From positions 310,001 through 374,000 of the forward strand of contig JAMYHL010000018.1 in NCBI GenBank assembly GCA_025531455.1: a stretch of 64,000 nucleotides of DNA, read 5' to 3'. A program made the position numbers and the translations under genes. The DNA is from Apiotrichum sp. Y4204 (lineage: Eukaryota > Basidiomycota > Tremellomycetes > Trichosporonales > Trichosporonaceae). Positions 25,170 through 38,941 of the stretch are shown piece after piece. Below the pieces are notes generated by a model. It saw only the letters and a list, made by a program, of their open reading frames with translations, did no database searches and was not told where the DNA came from. Position 1 is the stretch's first letter; each line of letters starts with the position of its first letter.

Positions 25170-28100
25170 ATGTCGGGCTCGCGCATCAAAGGTGAGGTAA
25201 CTACTTCCTTGCATTCGTTCGGACAACCGACTGACTCCCCAATAGCCATCGACACTACGTCGGTGCACAGAATCCACTCTGGGCAGGTAGTACTGGACCT
25301 TCAAGGGGCCATCAAGGAGCTGGTTGAGAACAGTCTGGATGCGGGTGCAACTAGTGTCGGTAGGTGCCTTGATGTTCATCTGACCTGCAATCAGCTGATA
25401 TACAGAGGTTCGCATTAAAGACAACGGGCTGGAGAGCATTGAAGTGGTGGACAATGGCTCCGGCATTGACAAGGAGGACTGGCCCGCAATAGGTGAGGAT
25501 GTGCTGTCCCAATGCATACTTCTCACTCACCACTCAGCCTTGAAACACCACACCTCCAAACTGCCCTCTCTGGAGGAACTTGCCAATGTTTCCACGTTTG
25601 GATTCCGCGGAGAAGCACTTTCGGCACTGTGTGCCTTGTGTGAGTCGGTCACAGTCACGACAGCAACCAAGGAGACCGCACCTATGGGAGCAGTAATTTC
25701 GCTTGGTCGCGATGGGCGTGTGCTAGACGACACTGGGCGCGTTGCGCGGCAGGTGAGTGGCAATGGATAGAGTCATGTTTGGCAACATATCTTACCATAA
25801 TCTAGAGAGGCACAACTGTGAGCCTAGTCGGACTGTTCAGACCACTCCCTGTTCGACGGAAGGAGTTTGAGCGCACTGCCAAGCGGGAGTTTACGAAAGC
25901 ATTGGGTATTCTCAATGCATACGCTCTCGTTCCCGCCAGTGCGTCGCCAGGAGACGGCAGACCAGGTGTGAGATTGAGAGTCGAGTCTGTCGGAGCGGGA
26001 CGGTCCGGGTGAGTTGCGTACGGTGTGCCAGTACTGCTTCTTACCTACCAGAAAACGGAGCACAGTATTATCTACGGATGGGAGGGGCGCATTACGCTCC
26101 TCAATCACAGCTGTCTGGGGACCGAAGGCCTTGGAGGGCGTTGTTGACATCGATCTTGAGGTCAATGTAGAGGTGGACAAAGCAATGGCTCGGAGAGAGG
26201 GCATCAGTGATACGTGAGTTATGAACATTCTGCTGTAATAACTGACGTCCGTTTCAGCCATCAAACTGTTCGGGTTTGTGGGTTGATCTCATCGGGAGCG
26301 TGGGGACAAGGACGGTCTAGCACGGACCGCCAGTTCACATACATCAATGGACGGCCTTGCATGTTGCCAAAGGTTAGATGAACGGTTTAGGTGGCATGCT
26401 AACACCTCAGATTGTCAAGGCTGTAAACGAAGTGTACAGAAGCTTCAACACCAACCAGAGCCCCCTGGCCATCCTTGACTTCCAAATTCCGAAAGAGAGT
26501 GTGGATATCAACGTCAGCCCTGACAAGCGTACGATCTTTGTTCACAGCGAGGCAAACCTTATAGAGGCACTGAGGGTGGGTTTCTTTAGAACGCACGTCT
26601 AACCCTCAGACTGAGCTAGAAAACTTCTTCCAACCGTCAAGATCAACGTACGCCGTTGCAGGAGCCTCGACCACGGTCAAAGTCCTCCAGACGCAGAACG
26701 CTCACGGTGATGAGACCGATGGTGAAGACGAGGCAGAACTACCTGACGGTGACGACCTCACGGGAACTTCGATTAAGGTTGCTGAGGATGATCTAGGAAA
26801 GAATTCAGAAGAGGATTCACAAGGCGGAGAGCCCTCTCGGCCTCTCAACCCCTCTCGCCGTGTTCATTCCGCTTTGGCACCGACACTCTCAGGTACACTT
26901 TCGAGCGCGGTGGCGAAGGCCCCGGTCGTCCAGCAGACACTGGACACCACTGTCGCATCTTGGAGCTCCTCTACGCGCCGAGTGAGCGAACGACCTTCTC
27001 GATCATCCGCTCCCGCGGTCACCCCGGCGCCTCCTGCCAGCGGCCGTAAAGCTAGAACAAATCTTCGGCAGCGATTGGCCGGCTACGCAAGCCAACAAAT
27101 TGATCTTACTGACGACCGAAGTGAACCTGAATCTGAAGAAGATACATTGCCGCCGAATGTGGATGACAACGAAGACGAAGAAGTTGACATGTTATCCCAG
27201 GATGGTTCGATTCCTGAGCCTGCGTCGTCCCCTGTTCAAACTCCAGCTGTTATGGAACAGGGAGTGGTAGTTGATCAGATTGCTTCGACACCATCACCCG
27301 CTCCGGAGCCGGTCGACAGCTTGGACGATGTCGTGGAGGAGGCTCGTGAACCACCCGAAAGGTCAACATCCCCGGATCAGTCCTCATTGACTCCCATTCC
27401 TAATGCCGTCGCGGATTTGAATGGGATGGATGTCGACGAGGTCACTGCTCCAAGTGGATATCGGGATGAGATCCAGTTTGCGGGCAGGACCGGTGCGGCA
27501 ACATTACAGTTTAACATGTCCCGCCTGCGCAAGCGCATGAGCTCACGTCGCACACGCCGCCAAGAGCAGCCGGAAAATACGCGCAGTGCTGCCAGGATGC
27601 TCGCCCAGGGTGCCATCACAAAGGCCGCAGGCGTCCAGAACCGTGATGCTGGTGAGGCTGAGGCGGCCCTCGCGCGCGTGATCCGGAAGGACGATTTTGC
27701 TCAGATGGAAGTCCTGGGGCAGTTCAACAAGGGTTTCATCATTGCCCGTCTACGACATGGGGCCGAGGATATCGGGGCGTCCACAGCGTCCGATGATCTG
27801 TTCATCGTGGATCAGCACGCCAGCGACGAAAAATACAACTTTGAAACGTTACAGAGAACGACTGTCATCAAGTCGCAAGCTCTCATCCGGTGGGTTTCGT
27901 CACTCTATATTCTGGTGTTGAATCTGTGTTCTGACACCATAGGCCGCGACCCATGCAGCTCACTGCCGCGGACGAGATTGTCGCGATGGAGAACATGTCC
28001 GTCCTGCAGGCGAATGGCTTCGATGTCAACGTAGACGAGGACGCGCCTCCCGGAAGAGGAGAGCGTATCAGCCTTAGAGCTATGCCTGTCAGCAAGGAGA

Positions 28101-28538
28101 CAACCTTTGACTTCAACGGTGAGTCACGTACACGCCTGGTGTGAAGCTGGGACTAACAGCAGACCTGGAGCAGCTACTTCACCTACTCTCGGATAGCGCG
28201 CGGCCAAGCGGCCAGATGGTGCGGTGTACCAAGGCCCGCAGCATGTTTGCCATGCGGGCGTGCCGCCGCAGTGTCATGATTGGAAAGAGCTTGACGAAAA
28301 CCCAGATGGTTGCAGTAGGTCATGACAATCGTCTCTCGGCTCACGATGATAGCTTCTCCGTAACATGGGCACCATTGATCAACCATGGGTGAGAGATTCC
28401 AGCGCCCATGCGTAATCAACCTGACAACAGAATTGCCCACATGGACGTCCGACGATGCGTCACTTGTGTTCTCTCAACACAATCAGCCGTTCCTGCTCGG
28501 GTGCAAACCGAATTGACTGGAGTCAATGGGAGCCATAG
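25170..28538 (+). CDS. PMS1: MutL homologue PMS1, mismatch-repair endonuclease subunit
   Basis: Thirteen exons: 25170-25191, 25246-25359, 25406-25492, 25538-25752, 25806-26008, 26052-26213, 26258-26372, 26411-26575, 26610-27889, 27943-28118, 28163-28314, 28353-28388 and 28431-28538, giving 944 residues. The N-terminal GHKL ATPase shows [18 protein letters not shown] and [11 protein letters not shown], followed by the transducer domain. A long acidic disordered linker follows (about residues 370-740). The C-terminal dimerisation/endonuclease domain has GQFNKGFII, the metal-binding motif [12 protein letters not shown] (about 762), ACRRSV and CPHGRP. The intact DQHA-X2-E motif marks the nicking subunit (yeast Pms1, human PMS2), which pairs with MLH1. 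Several introns are 34-38 nt. Confidence 0.95.
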
Positions 28539-28759
28539 CCTGTCCAACTCGACTCCATTCGCGAACCAAATAGGCATTACATAGAGCTACAATCGATGCA
28601 GAGCACAAGCTGTCGAGTATCACGACCATGTTTACGCCAGTGAAGACTCGGCCCCCAGTGTGATGCACTCGAATCAAGGTGTGGTATATGTGGAATATGG
28701 AGGAATGATATGATGAACGAATCCGAGTCCCCAGTCATGAAATAGTGGTGGTGGTTGCG
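28539..28759. other. Convergent spacer PMS1/NIK1
   Basis: 221 bp between two stop codons; probably both 3' UTRs. No gene seen. Confidence 0.6.
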
Positions 28760-31700
28760 CTAGCGACCAGCCAGCGTCAATGTCCGCTCCGTGTCGTCCT
28801 TCATCTCGCCAGACCCGGTGAGATACAGCTGGTGGACGTCTCGAGGCTTCGTGTTGAGGACCTTGGCAATAGCCGCCAGGAGATCGCCGCGACGCAGAGG
28901 TTTCGTAACGTATGCAGTCATCTGGAATGTCAGCTCATGAAAATGTTAGGACACTCACGCCAGCGGCAAGACACCTCTCCTTGTCACCTATCATCGCGTG
29001 AGCGGTCAAGGCAATAATCGGGGTAGGCGAGAAAGCGTTGACAGCCTCATGCTCGCGAATCAGACCGGTCGCTTCCATGCCGCCCATAACAGGCATCGAC
29101 ACATCCATCTGTCACGGTCAGTGGGTTCCTGCTTCTGAGATTTATCAAACCACTCACAAGAATGACGTCAAACGGCTTGCGCTCGAGCAATCTCCGCTTG
29201 TACTTGTCGACAGCAATCTCTCCGTTGTCGGCCACCTCAATCTTGTGGCCCGCGACCTCGAGAAGCTTGACGGCGAGCTTCTGGTTGACAACGTTGTCTT
29301 CGGCAAGAAGAATGTTGAGAACTGTGTCCTTGACAGCGTCTCCCGGTTGCACTTGATGCGATTCGAGAGCCGGCACTATGGCGTTGGACAGTTCTTGCTG
29401 GTTCAAAGGGGTGGTGTAATAGGTGTTGATACCCATGTCGAGGCAGTCCTTTACAGGTACCGGCGAAAGAACCTGCTCAGAACTGCTCGGGAGACCGAGG
29501 AGCCTCCGCCTAGCCTCGTCAAGGTCAATAAAGGACGGGTTGCTAGGCCCAGGTGCCCTGTTCGAAGGTGCCAGGAGCACAATGGGAATATACCGCAGGT
29601 GCTCGATAGTACGTATTTTCTCAGCGCCTGCAAGGGAATCGACGATCATGCTATCGAAGTGAGGGAAACCGTCCAGCTGTTTGAGGTTCCAGACAGCGTT
29701 GGCCGAGTTTATGACCGTGACCTTGAGGCCCAGGTCGGTGAGCATCTCACAAACGCCGCTGTCATCGCCGAGAGTGTCGATGTACAGGACGGCGCGGCCA
29801 GCCCAGGGTGAAAGGCGCTCAACGACCTGTTCGCGCGTGCTCGAGGTGGTTTCGGCGGTCATGGTGAAGTAGAAGCGAGAACCCTCACCGAACTCAGATT
29901 CGACCCAGAGCTTTCCGTTCATCAAGCTGACAAGACGTTTCGAAATTGTCAACCCGAGACCGGTACCACCGTACTTGCGGGTAGTGGATCCGTCCGCTTG
30001 GGCAAAGGTGTCGAAAATGACATCAAGCTTGTCCTGCTTGATACCAATACCGGTATCGGCGACGCAGAACTCAAGAACCACTTCGCCTTCCTTGAAGGAC
30101 TTGACGCGGCATGACAGCGCAACCTGGCCCTCGGTGGTGAACTTGACGGCGTTGCCAATAAGGTTCGTGATAACCTGTCGAAGACGGAGAGGGTCACCAA
30201 TCAGCTGATCAGGAATGGAAGGGTCGATGTCGAAGATAAGGTCCAGCTTGTTTTGCGATGCCTTGACACAAAGAGTCTTGAGAACGCTGAAGACCGCAAG
30301 GCGAAGGGAGAAGGGAATCTGTTCCATGGTCATGCGACCCGCCTCAATCTTGGAGATATCGAGAATGTCGTCGATGATGGTAAGCAGCGAACTGGCCAAG
30401 CTTGACACGATCATGAGGTTTTCACGCTGTTGACGAGTCAACTCGCTCTCAAGAGTCAGGACGGTCATTCCGATGATACCGTTCATCGGTGTACGGATTT
30501 CGTGCGACATGTTGGCGAGGAACTCGGACTTGGACCTGTTGGCCAACTCGGCCTGCTGACGAGCACTGGTATTCTTCTCAATCGATTCACGGAGGTTGTA
30601 CACCATCTGGTTGATCTTGGTCTTGAGCGAGTCCATTTCACCCGACGCTTCGACTGTGATGAAGCGAGTGAAGTCACCGTCGGTAGCAGCAGCGGAGATC
30701 TGGGCAAAGGCTCGCACTTGCGAGGTAAGGTTCGAGGCCATGGTGTTGACGTTGGAACTATTGTCAGACATGAGCTAAAGTCGTACTCACGTAATCTCCT
30801 GCCAAGTGCCCTCGATGTTCTCAACCTCTGCCTGTACGCCAAGCTTTCCTTCTGTTCCTACTTCCCGTGCGACACGCGTCACTTCCGCAGCGAATATTGC
30901 AAGTTGGTCAATCATATTGTTGATAGTGTTGACGAGATCGAGAATTTCACCCGACACCGTGACGCCAGTAACCTTTTGGGTAAGATCACCCCGTGCGACT
31001 GCAGTAGTAGCGTGTGCAATTGTCCGTACTTGCACCGTGAGGTTCGCAGCCATGACGTTGACACCATCGGTAAGATCCTTCCAGGTACCAGCCACACCGG
31101 GCACACGAGCCTGACCGCCGAGACGACCGTCGGTTCCGACTTCACGGGCCACACGGGTGACCTCGGACGAGAAACTGCGAAGCGAGTCGACCATTGCATT
31201 GACAGTGTCCTTGAGCTGGAGGATTTCGCCAAAGGCCTCGACGGTGATCTTTTTGGAAAGGTCACCAGCGGCGACGGCGGTGGTAACTTCGGCGACGGAA
31301 CGGACTTGAGTCGTAAGATTGAGAGCCATAATGTTGACATTGTCGGTGAGAACCTTCCAAGTGCCTTCGACGTTGGGGACCAAGGCCTGTCCACCGAGCT
31401 GACCCTCGGTACCGACCTCGAGAGACACGCGCGTGACCTCTGCCGCGAAGACCGTGAGCTGGGCAACCATGTCGTTGACAGTCATCTTGAGGTCCAGGAT
31501 TTCGCCTTGGACATCGGCATTGACAGTCTTGGTGAGGTCACCACGGGCCACCGACTTGGTAACTTCGGCAATCTCTCGCACTTGATCGGTGAGATTCCGG
31601 GCCATTTTCTGACGTCAGCATGACATAGGCTGGAATGCACTCACGTTGACATTTGTTGTGAGATCCGCCCAGACACCCTCGACACCATCGACAAACGCCT

Positions 31701-33029
31701 GGCCACCAAGGATACCTTGTGTTCCTACTTCGAGGGCCACACGGGTTACCTCTCCAGCGAAGGTGGTCAGTTGCTTGACCATCGAGTTCACAGTGTCTTT
31801 CAAAACAGCCATCTCTCCTTCTGCTTCAATTTGGATGGTCTTGGACAAATCACCCTCGAAGTCAGCTTCCCGGAGTCTACTTGAGACGTACTCTTGCGAC
31901 AGCAGTGGTGACACTACCAATCTCTCGCACTTGAGTTGTCAAACTGTGACACATTCGATTGACCTGAAGTCAGATTATACAATGGCGTTGGCGCGTACAT
32001 TGACAGTGAGGTCCTTCCATACACCCTCGACGTCCGGGACATAAGCCTGGCCACCCAGTTTTCCTTGAGATCCGACTTCTAGCGATACACGACTGACTTC
32101 GTCGGCTAGTGTTCGTAGTGACATAACCTTCGATCAGTGTTGCTCGGGTTACACACTCACCATTCCGTTGACCGTAGTAGCAAGTTCCGCGATTTCGCCA
32201 CTGGCAACCACAGTAATTGTTTCACTGAGGTCGCCGCGAGCGACGGCCTTGGTAACCTTTGCAATGCTTCTCACTTGGTTCGTAAGGTTGGCGGCGAGAC
32301 GGTTAACGACGTTGGTGAGTTCACGCCATGTGCCCTCGACGCCCTGCACAAACGCCTGCCCACCAAGCTTTCCTTCAGTTCCGACCTCGAGGGACACGCG
32401 TTCCACCTCGGTCGCGAAAGTCTTCAGACGGTCCACCATTGAGTTGATAATATCCTTGAGTTCGGTCATGGCCTGTCCCCTGACGGGCACGATGATCTTC
32501 TGCGTGAGGTCGCCCCGAGCGACAGCCTATACGTCAGCGGTGTCGCAGAACGCTCAGGGCGCGGAGAATAACCCACCTTACAAACGCGCGCAATATCCTG
32601 AACCTGAGCCTTGAGCAATTCCAATTCCTTTTCGGCTGACATGCCATCGGGATGACGAGCGCCGTTCCATGATGTGCCGTTCGCGAAGGGAGCGCGACCA
32701 GAAGCGAGTTCGAGGGAAGCAAACGGAGATGAGGTGCCAGAAGAAGTGCCGGGGCGGCTGCAAGCCGGGCAAACTTCACCATTGTCGAGATCAAAAGTCT
32801 GCGGAGTACGCGACGCGGGTAGAGACGGTGTTGGTTGGCCAGCGGCGCGCTTGCCCAGCATGAGGATGCTGTGCTCGATGGCACGCTGCCCGGGAGTCTT
32901 GGCTTCCTCCGTGGGGCCGGCTTCGTAGGCGAGGGATGGGTCCTTTTCAAACGAGGAAAGTAGAGATAAAATGTAGGTTTCGAAGGGGGTCGTGCCCTCT
33001 GGCACTTCCGCCATGGTTATGTCCGCCAT
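28760..33029 (-). CDS. NIK1: Class III hybrid histidine kinase with HAMP repeats (Nik1/Os-1 type)
   Basis: Nine exons: 33029-32577, 32526-32161, 32127-31999, 31963-31892, 31854-31645, 31608-30791, 30757-29158, 29108-28959 and 28921-28760, giving 1319 residues. There is no membrane segment. Seven HAMP-type units of about 92 residues (GDLT/S followed by a G-E core and an [16 protein letters not shown] linker) fill roughly residues 150-760. A histidine kinase follows: phosphoacceptor in [11 protein letters not shown] (about 767), N box [16 protein letters not shown] and GGTGLGL. The receiver domain has AEDN (about 1162), phospho-Asp in MDVSMP (about 1218) and TKPL. In fungi this kinase feeds the HOG osmostress pathway and is the sensor behind fludioxonil/dicarboximide sensitivity. 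Five of eight introns are 33-37 nt. Confidence 0.93.
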
Positions 33030-35880
33030 GGCGGCTGTCAAGCTTAACAGCGGCCGCAACGGATGTTATATAGGAAGCCGCAACCCTTGGGATGCGGCGC
33101 CACACGAGATGACCTGTACAACTGGTGTTAGCGACACAAAGCGGACAGAACCAAGGAAGGACGTGAAGATCGTAAGAACAAGATGCACGAGGCACACAGG
33201 ACGCCTCAATTTGGGGTGGTGAAGTGGAGTAATCGGTGATTCACGCACCAAGAAGGAGGGTATCTAGAGAGATTGCGAGACCGCCAGGACGCCAATGAGG
33301 TGGAACGTCTGGATACGGTTGGGAGTGAGCACGCAGCTCACACCTCAAATCGCCCGCAGCGGCTGGATGTGAGGACACCTGCGAAACGCGGTGCCGCAGG
33401 ACCTCGTGTGATGCCGCGGGCGAATCTAGATGACGGTCGTGTCAACAATCGTGGTGGGCGAACGGATACCGGTGGGATGCAATGGGTGTGTGTGTGTGAG
33501 CAGGTGCCGCCCAGTTTGTTATCGGCGAGAGCAAGAATGATGAGGCGATAAAAGGGGTGATGATGGTGGGAGGCGAAAGTGTGTGTCTGAAGGGAAATGT
33601 GTCGGGTGGAAATGAAGATACTTCGATCCGACACGACTAGGCGGGAGCGAGCAGACGGATGGAGGAGGCAGATGCCGAAGACGCTCTATAACGATACCCG
33701 TGGGACACGATAAAGCGTATCGGGATGAGGCTGATGAGGAGGATGAGAGTCGACGGTCTGCTGGAGAGAATTAATTGTCTATTGGGTGTGTGTAAGGGAC
33801 GTCCCACACGGAGGGCGGTGGGAGAGAGAGCAGTTTTAGCAGCCGATACCCAGGATAGCTCAGAGATCAGAGATCAGAGAGCTAAAGTGCGGAGCACAGG
33901 GAGCACAGGAACAACGAGCAAGGTGCAAGGAGGAGGATTCGGGTTATTGGTACAGATTGTGAGATTCAATAGATTCAGATTCATGGAATGACAGAGGACA
34001 GAGGGGGAGGAGGGGGGGAGGGAAGCTCTGCTGCTACGCTGCTGCACCCGTTGTGTGGCGTGCATGGCTGCAAGGCACCGGGGTCCTTCGCCGTACCGCC
34101 GTACCGCCTGTGCAAAGTAAAAATAAAAAGAAGAAAATGAGCAGTAAAAAGAGGCCCACAACGCCCACAAGGCCCACAAGGCCACAATGCCGCAGGGGGC
34201 CAAAAGGAGAGAGGGAGCGAGTAGTGGGGTGAATTACATGCATGCACACCATCTCACACACATCTCGTCATGCACGCATTGCAATAATGCACCTCAAAGG
34301 CTACCGGTTTACACGATTGTACATAAGAAGGATCACATGCAAGACGTCTCCGTGTCTCTCGCTCTCTCCCAATCGTTATCATTTTGGAATGAATACAAAA
34401 GCGTCGACTACAGAGAGCACCCAGATAATTTAGGCAAATAATATACAAAACAACCATACTGTAGCTCATTTCATCTCCAGTTCCTGGCCCTCCCCCCTAA
34501 CCAGCGCTGCCTGTCTCCCTTTTCTCCGTCCATCCTGATTGTGATATCGTGGTCCTGATCCTGATATCCTGATCCTGGTCCCACGATGCAATTGCTTTAT
34601 GCGCCCTTATTATGGGCGGTTCATTCCGAACGGACTCCTGACATCAAGGTCTGTTGTTAGCTGTTAGCTTGTTAGCTGCTCGCGCGCTCGCGCCGATCGC
34701 GCCTACCCCTAGCGCGGGGGGGAACGCGTGTGGGCACGTACAAACCAGTGCTCGCGGTAGGGTAAAATGTACGCTTCAGTGCGCTTCACGACTGTTGTTT
34801 GGTACCACAACCCTTGTCCCCTGTGTGTATCAACGTTTGAACCAACGACAAGTGGTCGGCCAGCGGCAGGGAAACAAGGAAGCGGTGCACTGCTGAGCTG
34901 CTACATGTTGCAGAGTGTCCGTGATGCGGATGTGTGACTGACCGAATTGGCTTGATGCCGCGTGCCTTGGCAGGAACTATCACCTCCGCGTCTCCGCTCA
35001 AGAGGCCGCATGGCGTGTCACCCTCACACAAAGATGAGGCCGAAGAAGCCGAACGGGGAGCCGCGAAGCCCCCCCTGGCCGTGGTTCGGCGGCGGAGGGG
35101 GATACAGTCCAGGATCACAGGACCACAGAAACACAGCTCACAGGCCACAGGCCACAGGAGGACTAAACAGGTTACATGCGGACAGGACTTGCTGAGGGTG
35201 GGCGGGCGCCGAGATCTTCGCACCACGCTGCCAAGTACGTGTCACCACGTCCCCCCGAGGCCCGAGAGGCCCCAGGGCCGAGCATGCCGAGCAGGTAATT
35301 GCGGTGGCGTGGTGGTGGCGGCGGCAGCGGTGGCGGCGGCAGGAACACGCGGACGCGGACCCGGGACTGACGGGAAACGGATCTGCCGATCTGCCGACCT
35401 CTACAGGAGCTGCACGAGGGGGGGGTAAAAAAAGCGGGAAAAAAAAAAGAGTAGGAGCAAGCGGGGAAAAGTAAGGGAACAATGTCGCAATGTCGCGAGG
35501 GGTACGTGCTGCATGGTGCATAAAGACTCCGAGAAAAGAAAATGACCACCTCCACAGGTTACAGGCCACAGGTTGCGGCGACTATCGATCACACACATGG
35601 AACAACACACATCAGACAAGTTGATCAAAAGCTTCGGAGGTGACAGCAGGACGACCGTGCTGAAGTGGTTGCTTCTGGTGCTTCTACTGCTTGTCTCGAG
35701 GTGCATCAATGGCGTCACTTTGTGTCACAACAAACAAGCCCAGCAGGGCGCTAGACGAACTAGCCACAGAGGTGATGAGAACATCGAAGGGTCTCGGGAT
35801 AAGACATATTGGGCCATGCACTTGAACGCGCGCAGTCGCGAAACAGCAAGCGCAATCTGCAATCTGCCGCGCCTTATTAA
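33030..35880. other. Long gene-poor interval upstream of NIK1
   Basis: This holds the NIK1 promoter and leader and about 2 kb more. I see purine- or pyrimidine-rich runs, ATCCTG short repeats (about 34550-34580), TTAGCTGTTAGC repeats (about 34655-34680), and CCACA-type clusters at 34150-34195, 35100-35165 and 35545-35575. No frame has convincing codon bias, domains or splice structure, and no tRNA was found. Confidence 0.5.
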
Positions 35881-37830
35881 TAAGAAGGGGTGAGCTATAA
35901 AGGTCTGCAAGCGAGGGTGAGCATTCGTAGTGGGTCCAACAATAGCAATTCACTTGTCATCAACACCAACTCGACCAGTCTGCACAATCGACACATACCA
36001 CAGCCCACCCCAGTCTTGTGATAGCTGACAACCGTTCCTCTCACTCTGGCAGCTGACCGTGACTGCTGATCGTTGAACGTCGACTGCCGATAGTCGTGTT
36101 TATCACGCAGAACAGTATGCGACCATCACACAGAACAAAACCTCGCTCGCGGTCGTAGTGACAGGGACTTTGAACACCTCTCACACATCCAAGCCCTACA
36201 CTCGTTCCCTCTTGAGGTCATTGCCCCGGTCTGCTCGGCATCGGCCACAATGAAGTGACAGGTGTGGCTTGGGGGGCTTGAGGGCTTGTGGGTTTGTGCG
36301 CGCATGGCGCGCATGGCTTGTGCTTCCATATCGTGGCGTTTGTGTGCAGGGACGAGGTTCGTCATCGGCGGGCCGGGAAGGTGGGTTCTCGTCAGCAGAA
36401 GAGAAGCATCGACGAGTAACGGCGGTTCCGATAACACCGAACGACCATCTGTCTCAGTGGACTGACACGAGAGGTACGGAAGACAAGCTTGATTTTCTCC
36501 TCTCAATATGGGATCCAACACGCTGAAAGTGATTCTACTACTTGGCGCTGGACTTGGTCGCGTAGCGACACAGTCCGCAGTCCTCGAGCTTGGCGAGCCT
36601 ACATGAAACCGAGGATCAAGTGACCGCACTGAGGGGTTTTCCTGCAGGCTGAGGGGGTCACCGTAGCCCCGAGTGCGCAGCTGCAGAAGCGCACATGATC
36701 AACTGTGGAACATGGTCTGTGCCACCCGTCGGCGACGTATGAGCCGTGAGCACTACCTTGTGACCCATCTGATAAGTTCCTCATCGACCTTGACGCAGTG
36801 ATCCGGTCATAAACCGCCTCGGCATTCAGAGTATCACCCCCTTTCCGCGCCTCTCTTGTCTCATAAGAGCTCACCGCGCGGCGAGATAACACTGCTTATT
36901 ACGCTCATCGTAGTGGGCATTAGCGAGCATCCACGGGCGTTCTTTCACCTCGACTTCTATCTATTTCGCGAGGGTGGCGACCAGTGCGCCATACATGAGG
37001 GGCTTCAACTATTGATAATAATAACCTCATGCGTTCATTGCTACACAATAACGATTTGCGGCAGGCTGTGCAGCATACATACAGCATACGCAGCAGCGTA
37101 ACAATTGGCCTTGGACTGGTACCGAGCGCCACACCAGCTGTGGCGTTCACGCGCGTTCAAAGGGACAGGTAACATGTGTGGCAATGATACCGTGTGCATG
37201 AATGAACAGCCGTTTCCTTCACCAGACTCAGCATGGCAGATATACTGCTCACCATTGTGCTAACCTCCATGAACATCGTAACTCCGAAACCTTATCAGCT
37301 TCAGTGCCAGTCTGCGTCCAGCGACCACTGTCCTGGTATGCGTTCCTGCCCGTTTCGAGATCACACTTTGGCGCACAGGGGCCAGTTCTTGGCTTCCCTC
37401 CACCATCTCTTGGCTCCACCTCACCACTGCAGCCTTTGGCGGCGCGTGTCGACGCCCATTAATCGACAGCCTGCGGTTATCGCACAACCTTGCTTGACCT
37501 TTTACCTTACAACGAGGCGTGAGCGCCACTCGCCCCCTCGCCAGGCTGGACAAGCCGGGCCCCCGCCTTATAATAGCACCCGGCAATTGAAACTCGGTAC
37601 ATGCATGTGTTATTGTTCGGCGCCCCGGAGTCGTTGCCGCATCGCATGCGCGCATGCGACGCATCTCGCATGTGGCGCATAATGGGAGCCCCAGTGTGCC
37701 CAACAACATATTAGAGGTTGGGCGCAACTCTTTATCTTCATCTCCATCTCCATCTCCCATTTCCAGCCCAGCTCCAACTCCCCATACACTCACCGACCAA
37801 CGTCACCCTTCCAGACCCCATTCTCTCACC
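35881..37830. other. Gene-poor interval with an orphan TATA-like promoter
   Basis: CTATAAAG occurs at about 35896, followed by a C/A-rich stretch that looks like a transcript leader (about 35940-36050). The first ATG at 36117 opens only a 13-codon frame. The rest, up to the SDR start at 37831, has no credible coding sequence. It could be a non-coding transcript, a lost gene, or nothing. Confidence 0.35.
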
Positions 37831-38941
37831 ATGCCCGTTCTCCGTGGAGTCGCCGTCATCACCGGTGCCGCGTCTGGCGTGCGTCCCCTTCACTGACACC
37901 TGATCCTAATCCCAGATCGGCGCAGCCACTGTCCGCGCCTTCATCCGCAGCGGCGTGACCCGCCTCGGCATCGCAGACCTGCAGGCCGAGAAGCTCGACG
38001 AGCTCAAGAAGGAGTTTACAAATGTCGAGATTGAGACATATGTGTGCAACGTCTCGGACGAGAACGACGTGAAGAACTTTATCACCGGCACCGCGTCAAA
38101 GGTATGTAACCCGCTACAATGCGTCTGACCCCAGTTCGGCCGCGTCGACTACGCTGTCAACTGCGCCGGCATCACCGGCAAGGTTGCCCCCTCGGCGTCG
38201 TGCACCACTGCCGACTGGGACCGCGTCATCGACATCAACCAGCGCGGCCTCTTCTTCTGCGTCCGGGAGCAGCTCAAGATCATGGAGAAGCAGGACCCGA
38301 TTGGCACGTGAGTCTATGCCGTGGCCGTTGATCAGTGCGAGTAGGGTACTTGGCAGTGGATTCTTGAGGTATACCTTGCGTTTATGACCGCCGGTGGTCA
38401 TTGCCCTCGACACCTCCCTGCCAAATCGTACGGCCCATGTCTCATCCGGCCACATGGTGTCAACCCAAACTGCAACACCCTGCTCACGCCAGCGACGAGG
38501 ACACTCGCCGGCACAGCCGGGGCTCGATCGTCAACATTACCTCTGTGGCTGGCATGGTCGGAACGGGCGGCACCCCGTCGTACGTCGCATCAAAGCACGC
38601 CGTCTGCGGTCTTTCGAAGAACGTCGCGATCGACTACGGAGGCAAGGGCATTCGCTGCAACGCCATCGCCCCGGGGTACATTGACACTCCCGTAAGTGGC
38701 TGTTCTGACTTGTCCGCGGGCCAGAAACCACTCTGCCCAAGCTGCCTAGAACTCCACTGACCACCAGATGACCCAGACGATGAGCGTCACCGCCGCACTC
38801 GCGCACCTCCCCCCGGTCCCGATGGCGCGCGCCGGGCGTCCCGAGGAGGTCGCGGACGTTGCCGTCTTCCTCGCCTCCGACGCCGCGTCGTTCGTCAACG
38901 GCGCGATCTGGGCGGTTGACGGCGGATACACTGCCATATAA
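37831..38941 (+). CDS. Short-chain dehydrogenase/reductase (classical SDR)
   Basis: Five exons: 37831-37878, 37916-38101, 38135-38307, 38517-38691 and 38768-38941, giving 251 residues, the usual length for classical SDRs. The N-terminus has the NAD(P)-binding motif TGAASGIG (split by intron 1). A central NCAG motif replaces [12 protein letters not shown] precedes the catalytic Tyr-X3-Lys (SYVASKHAV), and the C-terminus has the PGYIDTP and VDGGY motifs. The acid-containing AD after beta-2 hints at NAD preference. The substrate cannot be read from sequence; similar proteins are annotated FabG-like or 3-oxoacyl/alcohol dehydrogenases. It is followed on the same strand by an MFS exporter. Intron 4 (209 nt) is long for this window. 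Confidence 0.85.

Noticed and set aside
35684..37793. Several short frames of 60-180 codons between 35.6 and 37.8 kb
   Set aside because: No domains, no codon bias, and they overlap each other on both strands.
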